Source: Paenibacillus fonticola DSM 21315 (GTDB lineage Bacteria > Bacillota > Bacilli > Paenibacillales > Paenibacillaceae). Taken from it: a stretch of 51,474 bases of DNA. A program made the translations under genes and the position numbers. Position 1 is the stretch's first letter. Every line of letters starts with the position of its first letter. Shown piece after piece: positions 1-7,762 of this stretch. The notes beneath the pieces are model-generated. The model ran no database searches. It saw nothing but the letters and a program-made list of their open reading frames with translations, and was not told the origin of the DNA. The stretch is from positions 77,599-129,072 of the forward strand of contig NZ_KB907263.1 in NCBI RefSeq assembly GCF_000381905.1, in the 5' to 3' direction.

Positions 1-386
1 CACTCGTAGCGTCCTGATTCGGGAGATGTGTATGAATTATCGTACATAAACGCACTCGTAGCGTCCTGATTCGGGGGATGTGTATGAATTATCATACACA
101 ACACACTCGTAGCGTCCTGATTCGGGAATTGTGTATGAATTATCGTATATAAACACACGCGCAGCGTCCTGATTCGGGAGATGTGTATGAATTATCATAC
201 ACAACACACGCGCAGCGTCCTGATTCGGGAGATGTGTATGAATTATCATACACAACACACTCGTAGCGCCCTGATTCGGGAGATGTGTATGAAATATCAT
301 ACACACCACACTCGTAGCATCCTGATCAGGGAATATGTATGAATTATCATACACAAACACACACGTAGCAGCCTGATCCAAGCGGA
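1..386. repeat. Tandem array of 51-52 bp units, each with a hairpin
   Basis: Seven full units start at 1, 53, 104, 156, 207, 258 and 309, with a partial eighth at 360-386. Units are 51 or 52 bp and nearly identical. Each begins cactcgtagc or cacgcgcagc, then gtcctgattcggga, then an inverted repeat with arms gtgtatga and tcatacac around a 4-nt loop (atta). In units 1 and 3 the right arm carries A-to-G or C-to-T changes that would still pair as G-U in RNA. Copies become more divergent towards the right edge. The array runs off the left end of the window, so its full length is unknown. There are no unique spacers, so it is not a CRISPR array. Confidence 0.95.
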
Positions 387-1104
387 CAGAACCGAAGTCC
401 TCTGGTCTGCGCTCTCCCGATTAAGTGCTCACTGGTCTGACAGGTCTGCTGCTCTTAAGTATGGCTTCATTGAACCGTATCGCGGGGGCGATCCGAAGAC
501 CGGTAATTGGTGTTAACGCTGAATCCACGCCGAAGGCTTATTGCCAAATTTCGTGATAAATTACTTAGGTCAGGCGATTGCTGCATAGCAGCACCAGCGG
601 CCAGGCGATGCTGCTATGCAGCACCGGCTTCATTGCCCGGCAAACTTTCGTCAAGCCGTTGATCTCCCCACCTTCAAGCCAATGATACACCTAGTTCAAG
701 TTATTATTTTTTCTCAGCGAAAGTGGAGTTATAAGTTTTCAGCGGAGCGGAACAATTTATAATCGGAGAAAAAACTGCCGCTAATGGCTGTCTGTTTCCT
801 AGAAAATACTTCGACAGAAGTTTTTTATATATGGCAAAATAGGGTATTGTAGAACTATATAAGTTGAACAATGGAAATGGATATGGGGCAAGTACGTAAA
901 GTGATCCTACGATTGCTGTTGCTTCCAGACTTCTTGGATGTTATAGGTTTCAAGAGGTAGAAATCCGCTTGCAAAGGAGACCACAAGCTTATGCTTTCAA
1001 AGCAGCTTTCTCCCAGAAAGCTTTCAATTTCTCCGGAATCATTTTTCTCCTTTGCCTGCATGGCATTTTTAATTTCAACTTATATGTAAAGAGGAGGGAA
1101 AGGG
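387..1104. other. Non-coding stretch before the DUF1232 gene
   Basis: No convincing gene is seen in this 0.7 kb stretch. It holds a short tandem/inverted repeat at 571-626 and an AT-rich tract around 700-860. On the minus strand at 989-1042 there is a 17-codon reading frame behind a good Shine-Dalgarno, reported separately as a low-confidence observation. Short ORFs elsewhere here overlap on both strands and have no ribosome-binding sites. Confidence 0.6.
571..626. repeat. Short 31-bp tandem repeat with inverted cores
   Basis: Two copies start with caggcgat at 571 and 602 and end with gcagcacc. The core of the first (gctgcatagcagc, 580-592) is the exact reverse complement of the core of the second (gctgctatgcagc, 610-622). 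Each core is also nearly self-palindromic, so the pair can form two small hairpins or one larger one. No function is apparent. Confidence 0.75.
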
Positions 1105-1344
1105 ATGAAATGGAGAAGATTATGGTCGCTGCGGCACTGGTCCCATATATTTCGCCGTGTCCCCCGATTGCTTGGCTCATCACAGGTTCCTGTTCTCGAC
1201 AAACTGCTGCTCGTTGTGCCTGCCCTGGCGTATTGGGTGCTGCCCGACGTTTTGCCGTTCATCCCGGTGGATGATATGGCCGTGACGATGATGTTGATGA
1301 ACTGGTTCGTCACGCGGGCCGAACGGAGACATCCGCCTGCATGA
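1105..1344 (+). CDS. Small DUF1232-like membrane protein
   Basis: This 79-aa protein starts at an ATG behind agaggagggaaaggg. Residues 1-25 are basic. Residues 30-70 form one or two hydrophobic segments with the pattern seen in DUF1232 (YkvA-like) proteins: a Leu-rich helix, then LPDVLPFIPVDDMAV, which corresponds to the family's SPIDLIPDFIPVLGYLDD region. The function of the family is unknown, although members are membrane associated. It stands alone, about 90 bp before the HesB-like gene and possibly cotranscribed with it. The family call rests on this short motif only. Confidence 0.7.
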   Translation: MKWRRLWSLRHWSHIFRRVPRLLGSSQVPVLDKLLLVVPALAYWVLPDVLPFIPVDDMAVTMMLMNWFVTRAERRHPPA

Positions 1345-1436
1345 TCAGTATGCTTCAAGGAACAGTGCTTGCGTGACGGGGATACATTCTTTACAATAGG
1401 AATATTGGAAAGTCATAAGAAGACAGGAGTGATCGT

Positions 1437-1739
1437 ATGAGCGTCAAAATTACCCGCAATGCGGCGAAGGTGATAAAGAAAGAACTGGATAAAGAAGAGA
1501 ACCAAGGACTTAAGCTTAAAGTGTTCATCACCCATGCTCATGGTGATCATGCCCACTATGGCCTAGATTTGGTCAAGCCTGCCGGCCAGGATCACATTGT
1601 GGCTACAGACAAGGACATCGACGTCATTGTTGATCTGAGCGAACCGCTGTTGGAAGGCGTAAAGATCGATTATTTATATTTCCCGGAGGAAGGCTTCGTC
1701 ATTACGAATCCATCCAAAGGAAATCACGGCGACCACTAG
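1437..1739 (+). CDS. HesB/IscA-like protein lacking all cysteines, His-rich
   Basis: This is a 100-aa protein with aggag 7 nt before the ATG. The whole chain follows the A-type Fe-S carrier (HesB/IscA/SufA) pattern: an N-terminal VKITRNAAKVIKKEL helix, a central strand-loop-YG segment, a GVKIDY strand and a C-terminal GFVITNP segment. SufA and IscA use three Cys ligands, one in GGGCSG and two in a terminal CGC. Here there is no Cys at all. The first site reads HAHGDHAH (residues 33-40) and the tail reads NHGDH (96-100). It probably binds a metal through His/Asp, or has lost Fe-S scaffold function. A DUF1450 gene follows 25 bp downstream, probably in the same operon. Confidence 0.8.
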   Translation: MSVKITRNAAKVIKKELDKEENQGLKLKVFITHAHGDHAHYGLDLVKPAGQDHIVATDKDIDVIVDLSEPLLEGVKIDYLYFPEEGFVITNPSKGNHGDH

Positions 1740-1764
1740 CATTTGAAAAAGAAGGGATTTCAGC

Positions 1765-1995
1765 ATGGCTAATGACATTCGCATATGCGAGAAATGCAAT
1801 CATATACGGATGAAGACGTTCATTCAGAAGCTTCAGAAAATGGCACCGGATGCGGACATCAAGATTGGCTGTAAGTCGTATTGCGGTCCTTGCGGCAAGC
1901 GGGCGTTCGTCTATATTAACGGGCGCTATGTCAGCGCTCCGACCGAAGACGAAGTACTGGAGAAGGCGGCTCCTTTTGTGAAGAAGCCGAAATGA
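1765..1995 (+). CDS. DUF1450 family protein (YuzB-like)
   Basis: This 76-aa protein starts at an ATG 7 nt after aaggga. Five cysteines, C8, C11, C36, C40 and C43, form a CxxC and a CxxxCxxC cluster. They are followed by AFVYINGRYVSAPTEDEV, which matches DUF1450 (B. subtilis YuzB). The spacing recalls thioredoxin-like 2Fe-2S ferredoxins, so metal or cluster binding is plausible but unproven. It lies 25 bp after the HesB-like gene and is followed at once by a strong terminator, so the pair appears to be a two-gene unit. Confidence 0.8.
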   Translation: MANDIRICEKCNHIRMKTFIQKLQKMAPDADIKIGCKSYCGPCGKRAFVYINGRYVSAPTEDEVLEKAAPFVKKPK

Positions 1996-2001
1996 GAATT
2001 T

Positions 2002-2046
2002 AAAGGAGCTGCTCATATGATAGAGATATGAGCAGCTCCTTTATTT
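2002..2046. terminator. Strong bidirectional terminator
   Basis: A perfect stem (aaaggagctgctcatat with its complement atatgagcagctccttt) and a short loop are followed by a T-rich tract on the plus strand. It sits between the converging DUF1450 gene (stop at 1995) and the LTA synthase gene (stop at 2064), so it can serve both. Confidence 0.93.
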
Positions 2047-2063
2047 TTCATGGACAGTGTCAA

Positions 2064-4145
2064 CTAGCGAAATTGCGGTATGAGGTTATTTGTAATAACC
2101 CGATCGGAGATAGACAAGCGCAGCTTTTCTTCGTTGTATCCCGGGCGGCATATCTCGGTATTCACCAGTTCCCTTGTATCGAGACTGTAGCACTGCCCGT
2201 TGCTGAACTCCAGGTCGGCAGAAGGAATATAGTATACCTGCCCGTCTGTGAAGGCGCCGGAACGCAGTACGACAAAGCGTTCGCCGTCTCCGAACAGATT
2301 GTGTCCCATCATCCGGTAAGACTCCGTGGAAATACCCAGCAAATGCAAAAGCGAAGGGGCCATGTCCAGCTGCCCAGCAGGCTGATCATATACTCCGGCC
2401 TCTGTCCCATTGGGCAAATGGATCAGAAGGGGGACTTGATTCATGATCTGGTGCATATCGAGGTCGGATAAAGTCTTTTTCAGAAATCGTTCATAATCCT
2501 GTTTGTCTCTAAGCGAGTTATCATGATCGCCGTAGACGTATAAGATCGTGTTGTCCCAAAGCCCCTTTTGCTTCATGCCTTCCACAAGCTGTCCGAGCGC
2601 CGCATCCACATAATGCACTGATTCCAAATAGTTGCCGAAAATCGAGCCTTTGAATTTACCCGCATCCAGTTTGGAAACTGAGGCAGGCAACTGGTACGGA
2701 TGATGGCTCGTCAAGGTGATAAGAAAGGAATAGAAGGGCTTGTTGCGGTGTTGGTCATGGTCCCCGGTCATGAATTCAAGTGACTGGCGGAAAAAGGACT
2801 TGTCCCCAAGTGACCAACCAAGCGCCTCATCCATAACATAGTGCTTCTTGCTGTAGAACCGGTCATAGCCCATCGCTTCATACATGATGTTCCGGTTCCA
2901 GAAGCTTCCTTCGTAAGCATGGAAAGCGGCTGTCTTATAGCCGTGTTGCCCGAGAATTTGTGGGAGAACATCATATTCGTGGTGAGGATAACGAACGAAT
3001 ACCGAGCCTGTCGGCAAAGGATGCAGCGAGCTGTTCGAAGAGAAGTCAGCGTCCGAGGTACGGCCCTGACCCGTCTGATGATAAAAGTTAGGGAAGTACA
3101 GGCTCTCCTCCATCAGCCGGTTAAAATGAGGCGTAATCTCCTCATTTCCGATTTTCTTGCCGATCATAAAATTCATGAAAGCTTCAACTTGAACCACAAT
3201 GATATTGCTCTCTTTATATGCGCCAAAAGTAGCGTTAGGCTGATTGCGCCTCTCGGCGGCATCCAGAAACCACCCTTCGATTTCCGCAGACTCCTCCCGA
3301 GTGAGCGCAGGCTTGCTGCTTAAGCGCTCCTTTGCATAGCGATACCCGTCATAATAGTGAAAGCCTAGCAGGCCGGTAATGTTGTACAAAGATAAATTCC
3401 ACCAGTTGCCAACGAAAAGATTGCCTGCCCAAGTGTTCTTGTAATGATTGATCGGGCCCATCGTCATAACATAGCCGATGATGAAGGCGAGAAATCCTGT
3501 CAGGAGGCGGCGAAGCGGGCGTTTGCCTGCTTTGGGGAATACCGGACCGTCCGTACTGTTCGGCTGCGCATGAGGGGCTTCCAACTCGTCGAAAGCCATC
3601 CAAGCATGCCCCGGGCCTGCATCCTGCGGACTGGGGGCCGTGCGCACCTTGCGTCTGCGCGATGCGAAATGCTGCATTGCCGCAAGCCCGATAAGCACCA
3701 CAAGCCAGGTGATGATATCGGCAGCTAGCCAAAGATCGGAGCGGGCGATAAGAGACATGATGCTCTCGCCCAGCTCGCCGACCTGTCCTGCTTGAAGCAG
3801 CACAGGAATCGTAATAAAATCCTGGAAATACCGGTAGTAGATCAGGTCGGCAAAGATCAGTCCTGACAACAGGACGTTCAGGAGGAGCAGGGCGATCGTG
3901 CGTGCCCGGCCGTACAGCCAAAATATCCAGAACGATGCGAGCATAATCGATCCGACGGCAATGACATTATCGAGCCGGTTCATATCGATGTTGCTCACTT
4001 TCAGGTTGTTATGCAAATAGCGAAGCTTGAGGAACAGAGCGAGGATAAACAGCGCATATTCGAAATAGCGCAGCTGGAATAGCCGGCGCATTTGAGGCGG
4101 CGCCAGTTTTTTTCGTCCATCTCTGTTGCTGAAGTGCAGCGGCAT
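2064..4145 (-). CDS. LTA synthase family protein (membrane sulfatase-fold phosphoglycerol transferase)
   Basis: This 693-aa protein has five membrane segments (about 30-48, 62-78, 83-105, 138-160, 212-232) and an extracellular alkaline phosphatase/sulfatase domain (about 310-640). Signature residues of LtaS-type enzymes are visible: E321 in VQVEAF, the nucleophile T363 in GQGRTSDADF, and D540-H541 in YGDHDN. The family polymerises glycerolphosphate from phosphatidylglycerol to make lipoteichoic acid or its primer. A Pro/Ala-rich loop of about 50 residues (161-210) between the fourth and fifth membrane segments is longer than in standard LtaS. The ATG lies behind gaaaggag. Upstream on the same strand is the rRNA methyltransferase gene, separated by a 10-bp repeat array. 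Which LtaS/YfnI/YqgS/YvgJ paralogue it represents cannot be decided. Confidence 0.93.
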   Translation of the reverse strand: MPLHFSNRDGRKKLAPPQMRRLFQLRYFEYALFILALFLKLRYLHNNLKVSNIDMNRLDNVIAVGSIMLASFWIFWLYGRARTIALLLLNVLLSGLIFADLIYYRYFQDFITIPVLLQAGQVGELGESIMSLIARSDLWLAADIITWLVVLIGLAAMQHFASRRRKVRTAPSPQDAGPGHAWMAFDELEAPHAQPNSTDGPVFPKAGKRPLRRLLTGFLAFIIGYVMTMGPINHYKNTWAGNLFVGNWWNLSLYNITGLLGFHYYDGYRYAKERLSSKPALTREESAEIEGWFLDAAERRNQPNATFGAYKESNIIVVQVEAFMNFMIGKKIGNEEITPHFNRLMEESLYFPNFYHQTGQGRTSDADFSSNSSLHPLPTGSVFVRYPHHEYDVLPQILGQHGYKTAAFHAYEGSFWNRNIMYEAMGYDRFYSKKHYVMDEALGWSLGDKSFFRQSLEFMTGDHDQHRNKPFYSFLITLTSHHPYQLPASVSKLDAGKFKGSIFGNYLESVHYVDAALGQLVEGMKQKGLWDNTILYVYGDHDNSLRDKQDYERFLKKTLSDLDMHQIMNQVPLLIHLPNGTEAGVYDQPAGQLDMAPSLLHLLGISTESYRMMGHNLFGDGERFVVLRSGAFTDGQVYYIPSADLEFSNGQCYSLDTRELVNTEICRPGYNEEKLRLSISDRVITNNLIPQFR

Positions 4146-4160
4146 TGCTTAGCTCCTTTC

Positions 4161-4260
4161 AAGTAAAACCAAGTGCAGCCAAGTGAAACCAAGGGACGTC
4201 AAGGGACGCTAAGAGACGCCAAAAGACGCCAAGAGACGTCAAGAGACACCAAGCAAAACA
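4161..4260. repeat. Ten tandem copies of a 10-bp repeat
   Basis: Ten consecutive decamers begin at 4161. Most match aagNgacgcc; the central ones read aagggacgtc, aagggacgct, aagagacgcc, aaaagacgcc, aagagacgtc and aagagacacc, and the outer copies are more degenerate. The array fills almost the whole gap between the methyltransferase stop (4268) and the LTA synthase Shine-Dalgarno. The period is close to one helical turn, so identical bases face the same side of the DNA. It may be a slippage product or a binding array. Confidence 0.93.
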
Positions 4261-4267
4261 AGCAGCT

Positions 4268-5413
4268 TTAGTGCCGCGGAGGAAGGGGGCCGAGAAACTG
4301 CAAATACTGGCACTCAATGCGTCCGTTAAACAGCTTTCGGCGCTTATCTGCCTTGCGGTGGAAGTCATGCTCGAACTGTTTGGTTGGCGTCAGCGCAAAG
4401 AAGGACCAGGTTGGCAGCCCCGCCGCGACGCGGCCAAGCTGGGAAATCAGCTTGCGGACTTCCTTCTCCTCACCGATGCGTTCACCGTACGGCGGATTTG
4501 TAATGAGGCAGCCATAGTCGCCCTGCGGCTCGATTTTGACGGCCGGCATGGCCTGGAAGACAATTTCCTTGCCGAGTCCTGCACTTTTCGCTGCAGCTGT
4601 GGCAACCTCGATCGCTTTCGGATCGATATCGCTGCCGGCGATATTTAGCGGAATATCATCCTTCACCGTATCGAAGGCTTCCTCCCGGGCTTGCTCCCAT
4701 AGCGATTCCGGAATAACGGGCCACGCATCCGAATTGAAGGAGCGGCGCAGGCCCGGCGCGATATTCCAGCCGATTAGCGCAGCTTCAATCGGCAGCGTAC
4801 CCGATCCACAGCACGGATCGTAGAATGGCCGGGCCGGGTTTTGGTTCCAACGGCTAAGCAGGATCATCGCTGCTGCCATCGTCTCTTTAAGCGGGGCTTC
4901 CGTTGCCACCTTGCGATAGCCGCGCTTATGCAGGGCGGGGCCGGTCGTGTCCAGCGTTAATAGAGCTTTGTCATTGAGCAGGTTGATCTCGATGACGTAG
5001 CGCGGGCCGGTCTCCTCGAACCACTCGGTATGATAGGCTTCCTTCAGCTTTTCGACAATCGCTTTTTTGACGATGCCTTGACAGGCAGGCACGCTGCTTA
5101 GTTGGGATTTGTGGGAGCGCCCTTCTACGGGAAATTCGCCGTGGGCGGGAATCCAATCCTGCCAAGGCAGAGCTTTCGTACCTTCGAACAGCTCATCAAA
5201 TGTTACTGCGGAGAATTCCCCCATTTTGACCAGCACGCGGTCAGATGTGCGCAGCCACAAGTTGCAGCGGCAAATGTCGATAAAGTCTCCGGTGAATGTG
5301 ACTCGTCCGTTTTCGACAACCGTATCTAAATATCCTAGCTCTTTTAATTCCCGGGCTACGACAGCTTCGAGGCCCATAGGGGAGGTCGCGATAAGTTGCA
5401 GTGGACCTGGCAT
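4268..5413 (-). CDS. THUMP-domain class I rRNA (guanine-N2) methyltransferase (RlmL/YpsC-like)
   Basis: This 381-aa protein has an N-terminal ferredoxin-like/THUMP RNA-binding region (about 1-160) and a C-terminal SAM methyltransferase domain. Motifs visible are DPCCGSGT at 199-206 (SAM binding), an acidic GSDID at 260-264, and the catalytic NPPYGER from 306, typical of N-methylation of exocyclic amines. The family modifies 23S rRNA G2445 in E. coli RlmL; B. subtilis YpsC is the close counterpart. GGAG lies 13 nt before the ATG, a long but plausible spacing. It is likely transcribed towards the LTA synthase gene. Confidence 0.92.
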   Translation of the reverse strand: MPGPLQLIATSPMGLEAVVARELKELGYLDTVVENGRVTFTGDFIDICRCNLWLRTSDRVLVKMGEFSAVTFDELFEGTKALPWQDWIPAHGEFPVEGRSHKSQLSSVPACQGIVKKAIVEKLKEAYHTEWFEETGPRYVIEINLLNDKALLTLDTTGPALHKRGYRKVATEAPLKETMAAAMILLSRWNQNPARPFYDPCCGSGTLPIEAALIGWNIAPGLRRSFNSDAWPVIPESLWEQAREEAFDTVKDDIPLNIAGSDIDPKAIEVATAAAKSAGLGKEIVFQAMPAVKIEPQGDYGCLITNPPYGERIGEEKEVRKLISQLGRVAAGLPTWSFFALTPTKQFEHDFHRKADKRRKLFNGRIECQYLQFLGPLPPRH

Positions 5414-5617
5414 ATACGTATATCAACTCCGTTTTAAGTTTTCATAAGGTCATGCGCGTAATAATGCGTCTGTTCCGTGATGAGATGCAAATCACAAATC
5501 AGGCAGCTTCGTTAGCCTAATCTTGTATCAATCGCTCAAAAACCATACAATCCAGTATAGGACAATGTAAGAAAAGTTACAAACAGGTTTTTTCAATCAG
5601 AGGAGCGTGAATGACAT

Positions 5618-6247
5618 ATGCTGACACCTGAACAATATGCGGAGGAAATCTACGCTGAAGATGAACAGTTGAACAAGGTAAAACAGAGCATTGAAGATTG
5701 CGGAATGAGGGATGTATCGATAGCTCCCGGATATGGAAGGCTGTTAACGTTATTGGTAAAAACCTCAGGGGCTAAAGCCGTGCTGGAAATCGGCGCGCTC
5801 GGTGGCTACAGCGGAATTTGCATGGCCAGAGGAATGAACGGGGATGGGAAGCTGCTGTCCCTGGAGTTGAAGGAAGATAACGCTGACCTGGCGCGAAGAA
5901 ACATAGCGGAGGCCGGTTACGGGGAGATCGTTGAGTACCGGATCGGCCCGGCGCTGGACAGCTTGGCGCAACTGGAGGAGCAGGGAGAGCGGTTCGATTT
6001 CTTTTTTATCGATGCGGATAAAGAGAACTACCCTGCATACCTGGAATATGCGATCAAATTGGCGCATCCGGGAGCTATCATCGCCGGGGACAACACGCTG
6101 CTTCGCGGGCGAACCTTGAATCCGGACAAAAATGGTCCGGCTGTACTGGCCATGCGTAAATTCAATGAGATGATAGCGCGGGACGAGCGGCTGCTCAGCG
6201 CCTTTATTCCGGCCTATGACGGCCTGGCGCTGGCTATAGTGAAATAG
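5618..6247 (+). CDS. O-methyltransferase family protein, SAM-dependent
   Basis: This 209-aa protein belongs to the PF01596 type. Residues 55-66 (VLEIGALGGYSG) form the SAM-binding loop, the acidic strand end is in SLELKEDN, and 131-138 (IDADKENY) is the metal/substrate motif of the caffeoyl-CoA/catechol O-methyltransferase family. GDNTLLRG at 156-163 completes the fold. Some members of this family in firmicutes methylate tRNA wobble uridine derivatives (TrmR), so the substrate could be tRNA or a small catechol-like molecule. The gene is monocistronic, behind gaggagcg, and ends in a terminator shared with the converging MFS gene. Confidence 0.88.
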   Translation: MLTPEQYAEEIYAEDEQLNKVKQSIEDCGMRDVSIAPGYGRLLTLLVKTSGAKAVLEIGALGGYSGICMARGMNGDGKLLSLELKEDNADLARRNIAEAGYGEIVEYRIGPALDSLAQLEEQGERFDFFFIDADKENYPAYLEYAIKLAHPGAIIAGDNTLLRGRTLNPDKNGPAVLAMRKFNEMIARDERLLSAFIPAYDGLALAIVK

Positions 6248-6283
6248 GGGCCGCAGTCCGGTTAGAGGCAAGGGGCGTACGGC

Positions 6284-6309
6284 CTTGCAGATTTTACTGC
6301 AAGCTTTTT
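6284..6309 (+). terminator. Rho-independent terminator after the O-methyltransferase
   Basis: The stem cttgcag / ctgcaag around a six-base loop is followed by ctttttа-like T-rich sequence. It lies 37 bp after the methyltransferase stop and just before the end of the converging MFS gene. Confidence 0.8.
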
Positions 6310-6322
6310 AAGCAGCGGTTAA

Positions 6323-7561
6323 TCAACGGGAGGAAGACAGCATTGGCTTGGCATACAGCTTCATTCGAACCCATACCGTATTGAATAGCAGGAGCACGCC
6401 TGAAATGATGAATATCCCCTCGATTCCGATATACCCGGATAAAAAACCGCCGATCAAGGCGCCAAGCATATTCCCCAGCGCAAGCGTGCTGCTGTTGAAG
6501 CCGAAGGCACGGCTTTCCATGCCGTCCGGGGTATAGTGCCGGATTAGCGCGTTGACACTTGGCAATAGACCGCCCATAAATATGCCCATCAGGAAACGGA
6601 TAATGATCAACTGCCATACATTTTGGACAAACGCCTGAGGAATAAGGGTTGCCGCTGCTCCGACCAAACAGTAGGTCAAAATGCGGTGAGCGCCTAACTT
6701 GTCACTAACCCTGCCGAGTACTGGGGATGTAATCATGTTGGAAATTCCGGTTGCCGCGGTGACGACTCCAGCCCAGAAAGGGACGTTGGCCGCGATGCCG
6801 TGCAGATGCTCCACATAAATCGGCAGAAGCGACATCGGGCTGAGCATGGCGAATTGCAGCAGGAAGGTCACTGCGAATAGGGCTGTAAGCTGCGGTGTTT
6901 TGTTCAGCTCAAGGAACCCTTGCAAGATGGAAATTTGCGGGGCTTGGGCGGCTTCCTCGCGATTGAAGCTTTCACGCACGAACAGCAGGGCCAGCATGGA
7001 AGCGATAAACAGCAGAATGCCGGTAATATAGAAGATCGGCCGGAAGCCGACCCATTCGGCCAGCAGGCCCCCGATCAGCGGGCCGAGAATCGTGCCGGCT
7101 ACGATACCGGATTGAACGATCCCCATAGCGAAGCCCATGCGTTCCTTCGGAGCTGTGCCCGAGACAAGCGCCACAGCCGCTGGGTTGAACCCGGAGATCG
7201 TGCCGTTTAGCATGCGCAGCGCGAGCAGATGCCAAGGCTGAGTCGCGAAGCCCATCAATGTAATTACGATGGCCATGCCGAAGCCGGAGCGAAGGAGCAT
7301 GATTTTGCGGCCGTATTTATCAGCAAGCTTGCCCCATATCGGTTGAAAAATAAAAGCCGTCGCAAAATTAGCGGCAAATATCGATCCAGCCCATAAGCCG
7401 ATCGCCTGTTCGCCGTGAACATTTAAATCTCTCGCCAAGTATAGCGATAGAAACGGCGTAATCATCGTCATGCCGGCATTGACTAGAAATTGACCGAACC
7501 AAAGCACAAGGACATTTACTTTCCACGTATTTATGTCCTTCACTTCCTTTCTGTGCAACAA
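6323..7561 (-). CDS. MFS transporter, drug-efflux type
   Basis: This protein of up to 412 aa has 12 predicted membrane helices. It has the MFS motif A loop GKLADKYGRKIMLL after TM2 and a motif C-like GIVQSGIVAGTILGPLIGG in TM5, the antiporter signature of drug:H+ exporters (YfmO/MdtG-like). The start is uncertain. TTG at 7561 has no clear Shine-Dalgarno, and GTG at 7543 lies directly against agaaagga. The first membrane helix begins near codon 15 either way. A perfect inverted repeat about 90-110 bp upstream may be an operator. The substrate is not predictable. Confidence 0.9.
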   Translation of the reverse strand: MLHRKEVKDINTWKVNVLVLWFGQFLVNAGMTMITPFLSLYLARDLNVHGEQAIGLWAGSIFAANFATAFIFQPIWGKLADKYGRKIMLLRSGFGMAIVITLMGFATQPWHLLALRMLNGTISGFNPAAVALVSGTAPKERMGFAMGIVQSGIVAGTILGPLIGGLLAEWVGFRPIFYITGILLFIASMLALLFVRESFNREEAAQAPQISILQGFLELNKTPQLTALFAVTFLLQFAMLSPMSLLPIYVEHLHGIAANVPFWAGVVTAATGISNMITSPVLGRVSDKLGAHRILTYCLVGAAATLIPQAFVQNVWQLIIIRFLMGIFMGGLLPSVNALIRHYTPDGMESRAFGFNSSTLALGNMLGALIGGFLSGYIGIEGIFIISGVLLLFNTVWVRMKLYAKPMLSSSR

Positions 7562-7649
7562 GTTGTCTTAATATGAGATGAGTTATTCAAATTATTTGCA
7601 TTGAATCCAACGTTTAAAAAAAACACTCCATTTAACAATGACAATAACA

Positions 7650-7677
7650 AAAAGTCAGTAGCAACTTACTGACTTTT
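7650..7677. promoter_or_regulatory. Perfect 11-bp inverted repeat upstream of the MFS gene
   Basis: The arms aaaagtcagta (7650-7660) and tactgactttt (7667-7677) flank a six-base centre. The repeat lies between the small membrane gene ending at 7763 and the MFS gene starting near 7561, both on the minus strand. Read on the minus strand the stem is followed by TTTTTG, so it could terminate the small gene. Its symmetry and site also suit a TetR/MarR-type operator for the exporter. The sequence cannot separate the two. Confidence 0.6.
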
Positions 7678-7762
7678 GAAAATAGGATAACCCGATATAT
7701 CGAAAGTAACCAGCCTGTATGTAAAATGGTCATCCTAATATGTAATTATAGACCAAAAGTAG

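Noticed and set aside
37..381. 114-codon minus-strand open frame across the tandem repeat
   Set aside because: It exists only because the repeat lacks stops in that frame; unit length alternates 51/52 so the frame shifts between units, and there is no ribosome-binding site.
1..386. CRISPR array
   Set aside because: Units are contiguous and near-identical over their full length; there are no unique spacers and no cas genes.
1437..1739. Metallo-beta-lactamase, because of HAHGDH
   Set aside because: The motif matches HxHxDH by itself, but the protein is only 100 aa and the rest aligns with the HesB/IscA fold.
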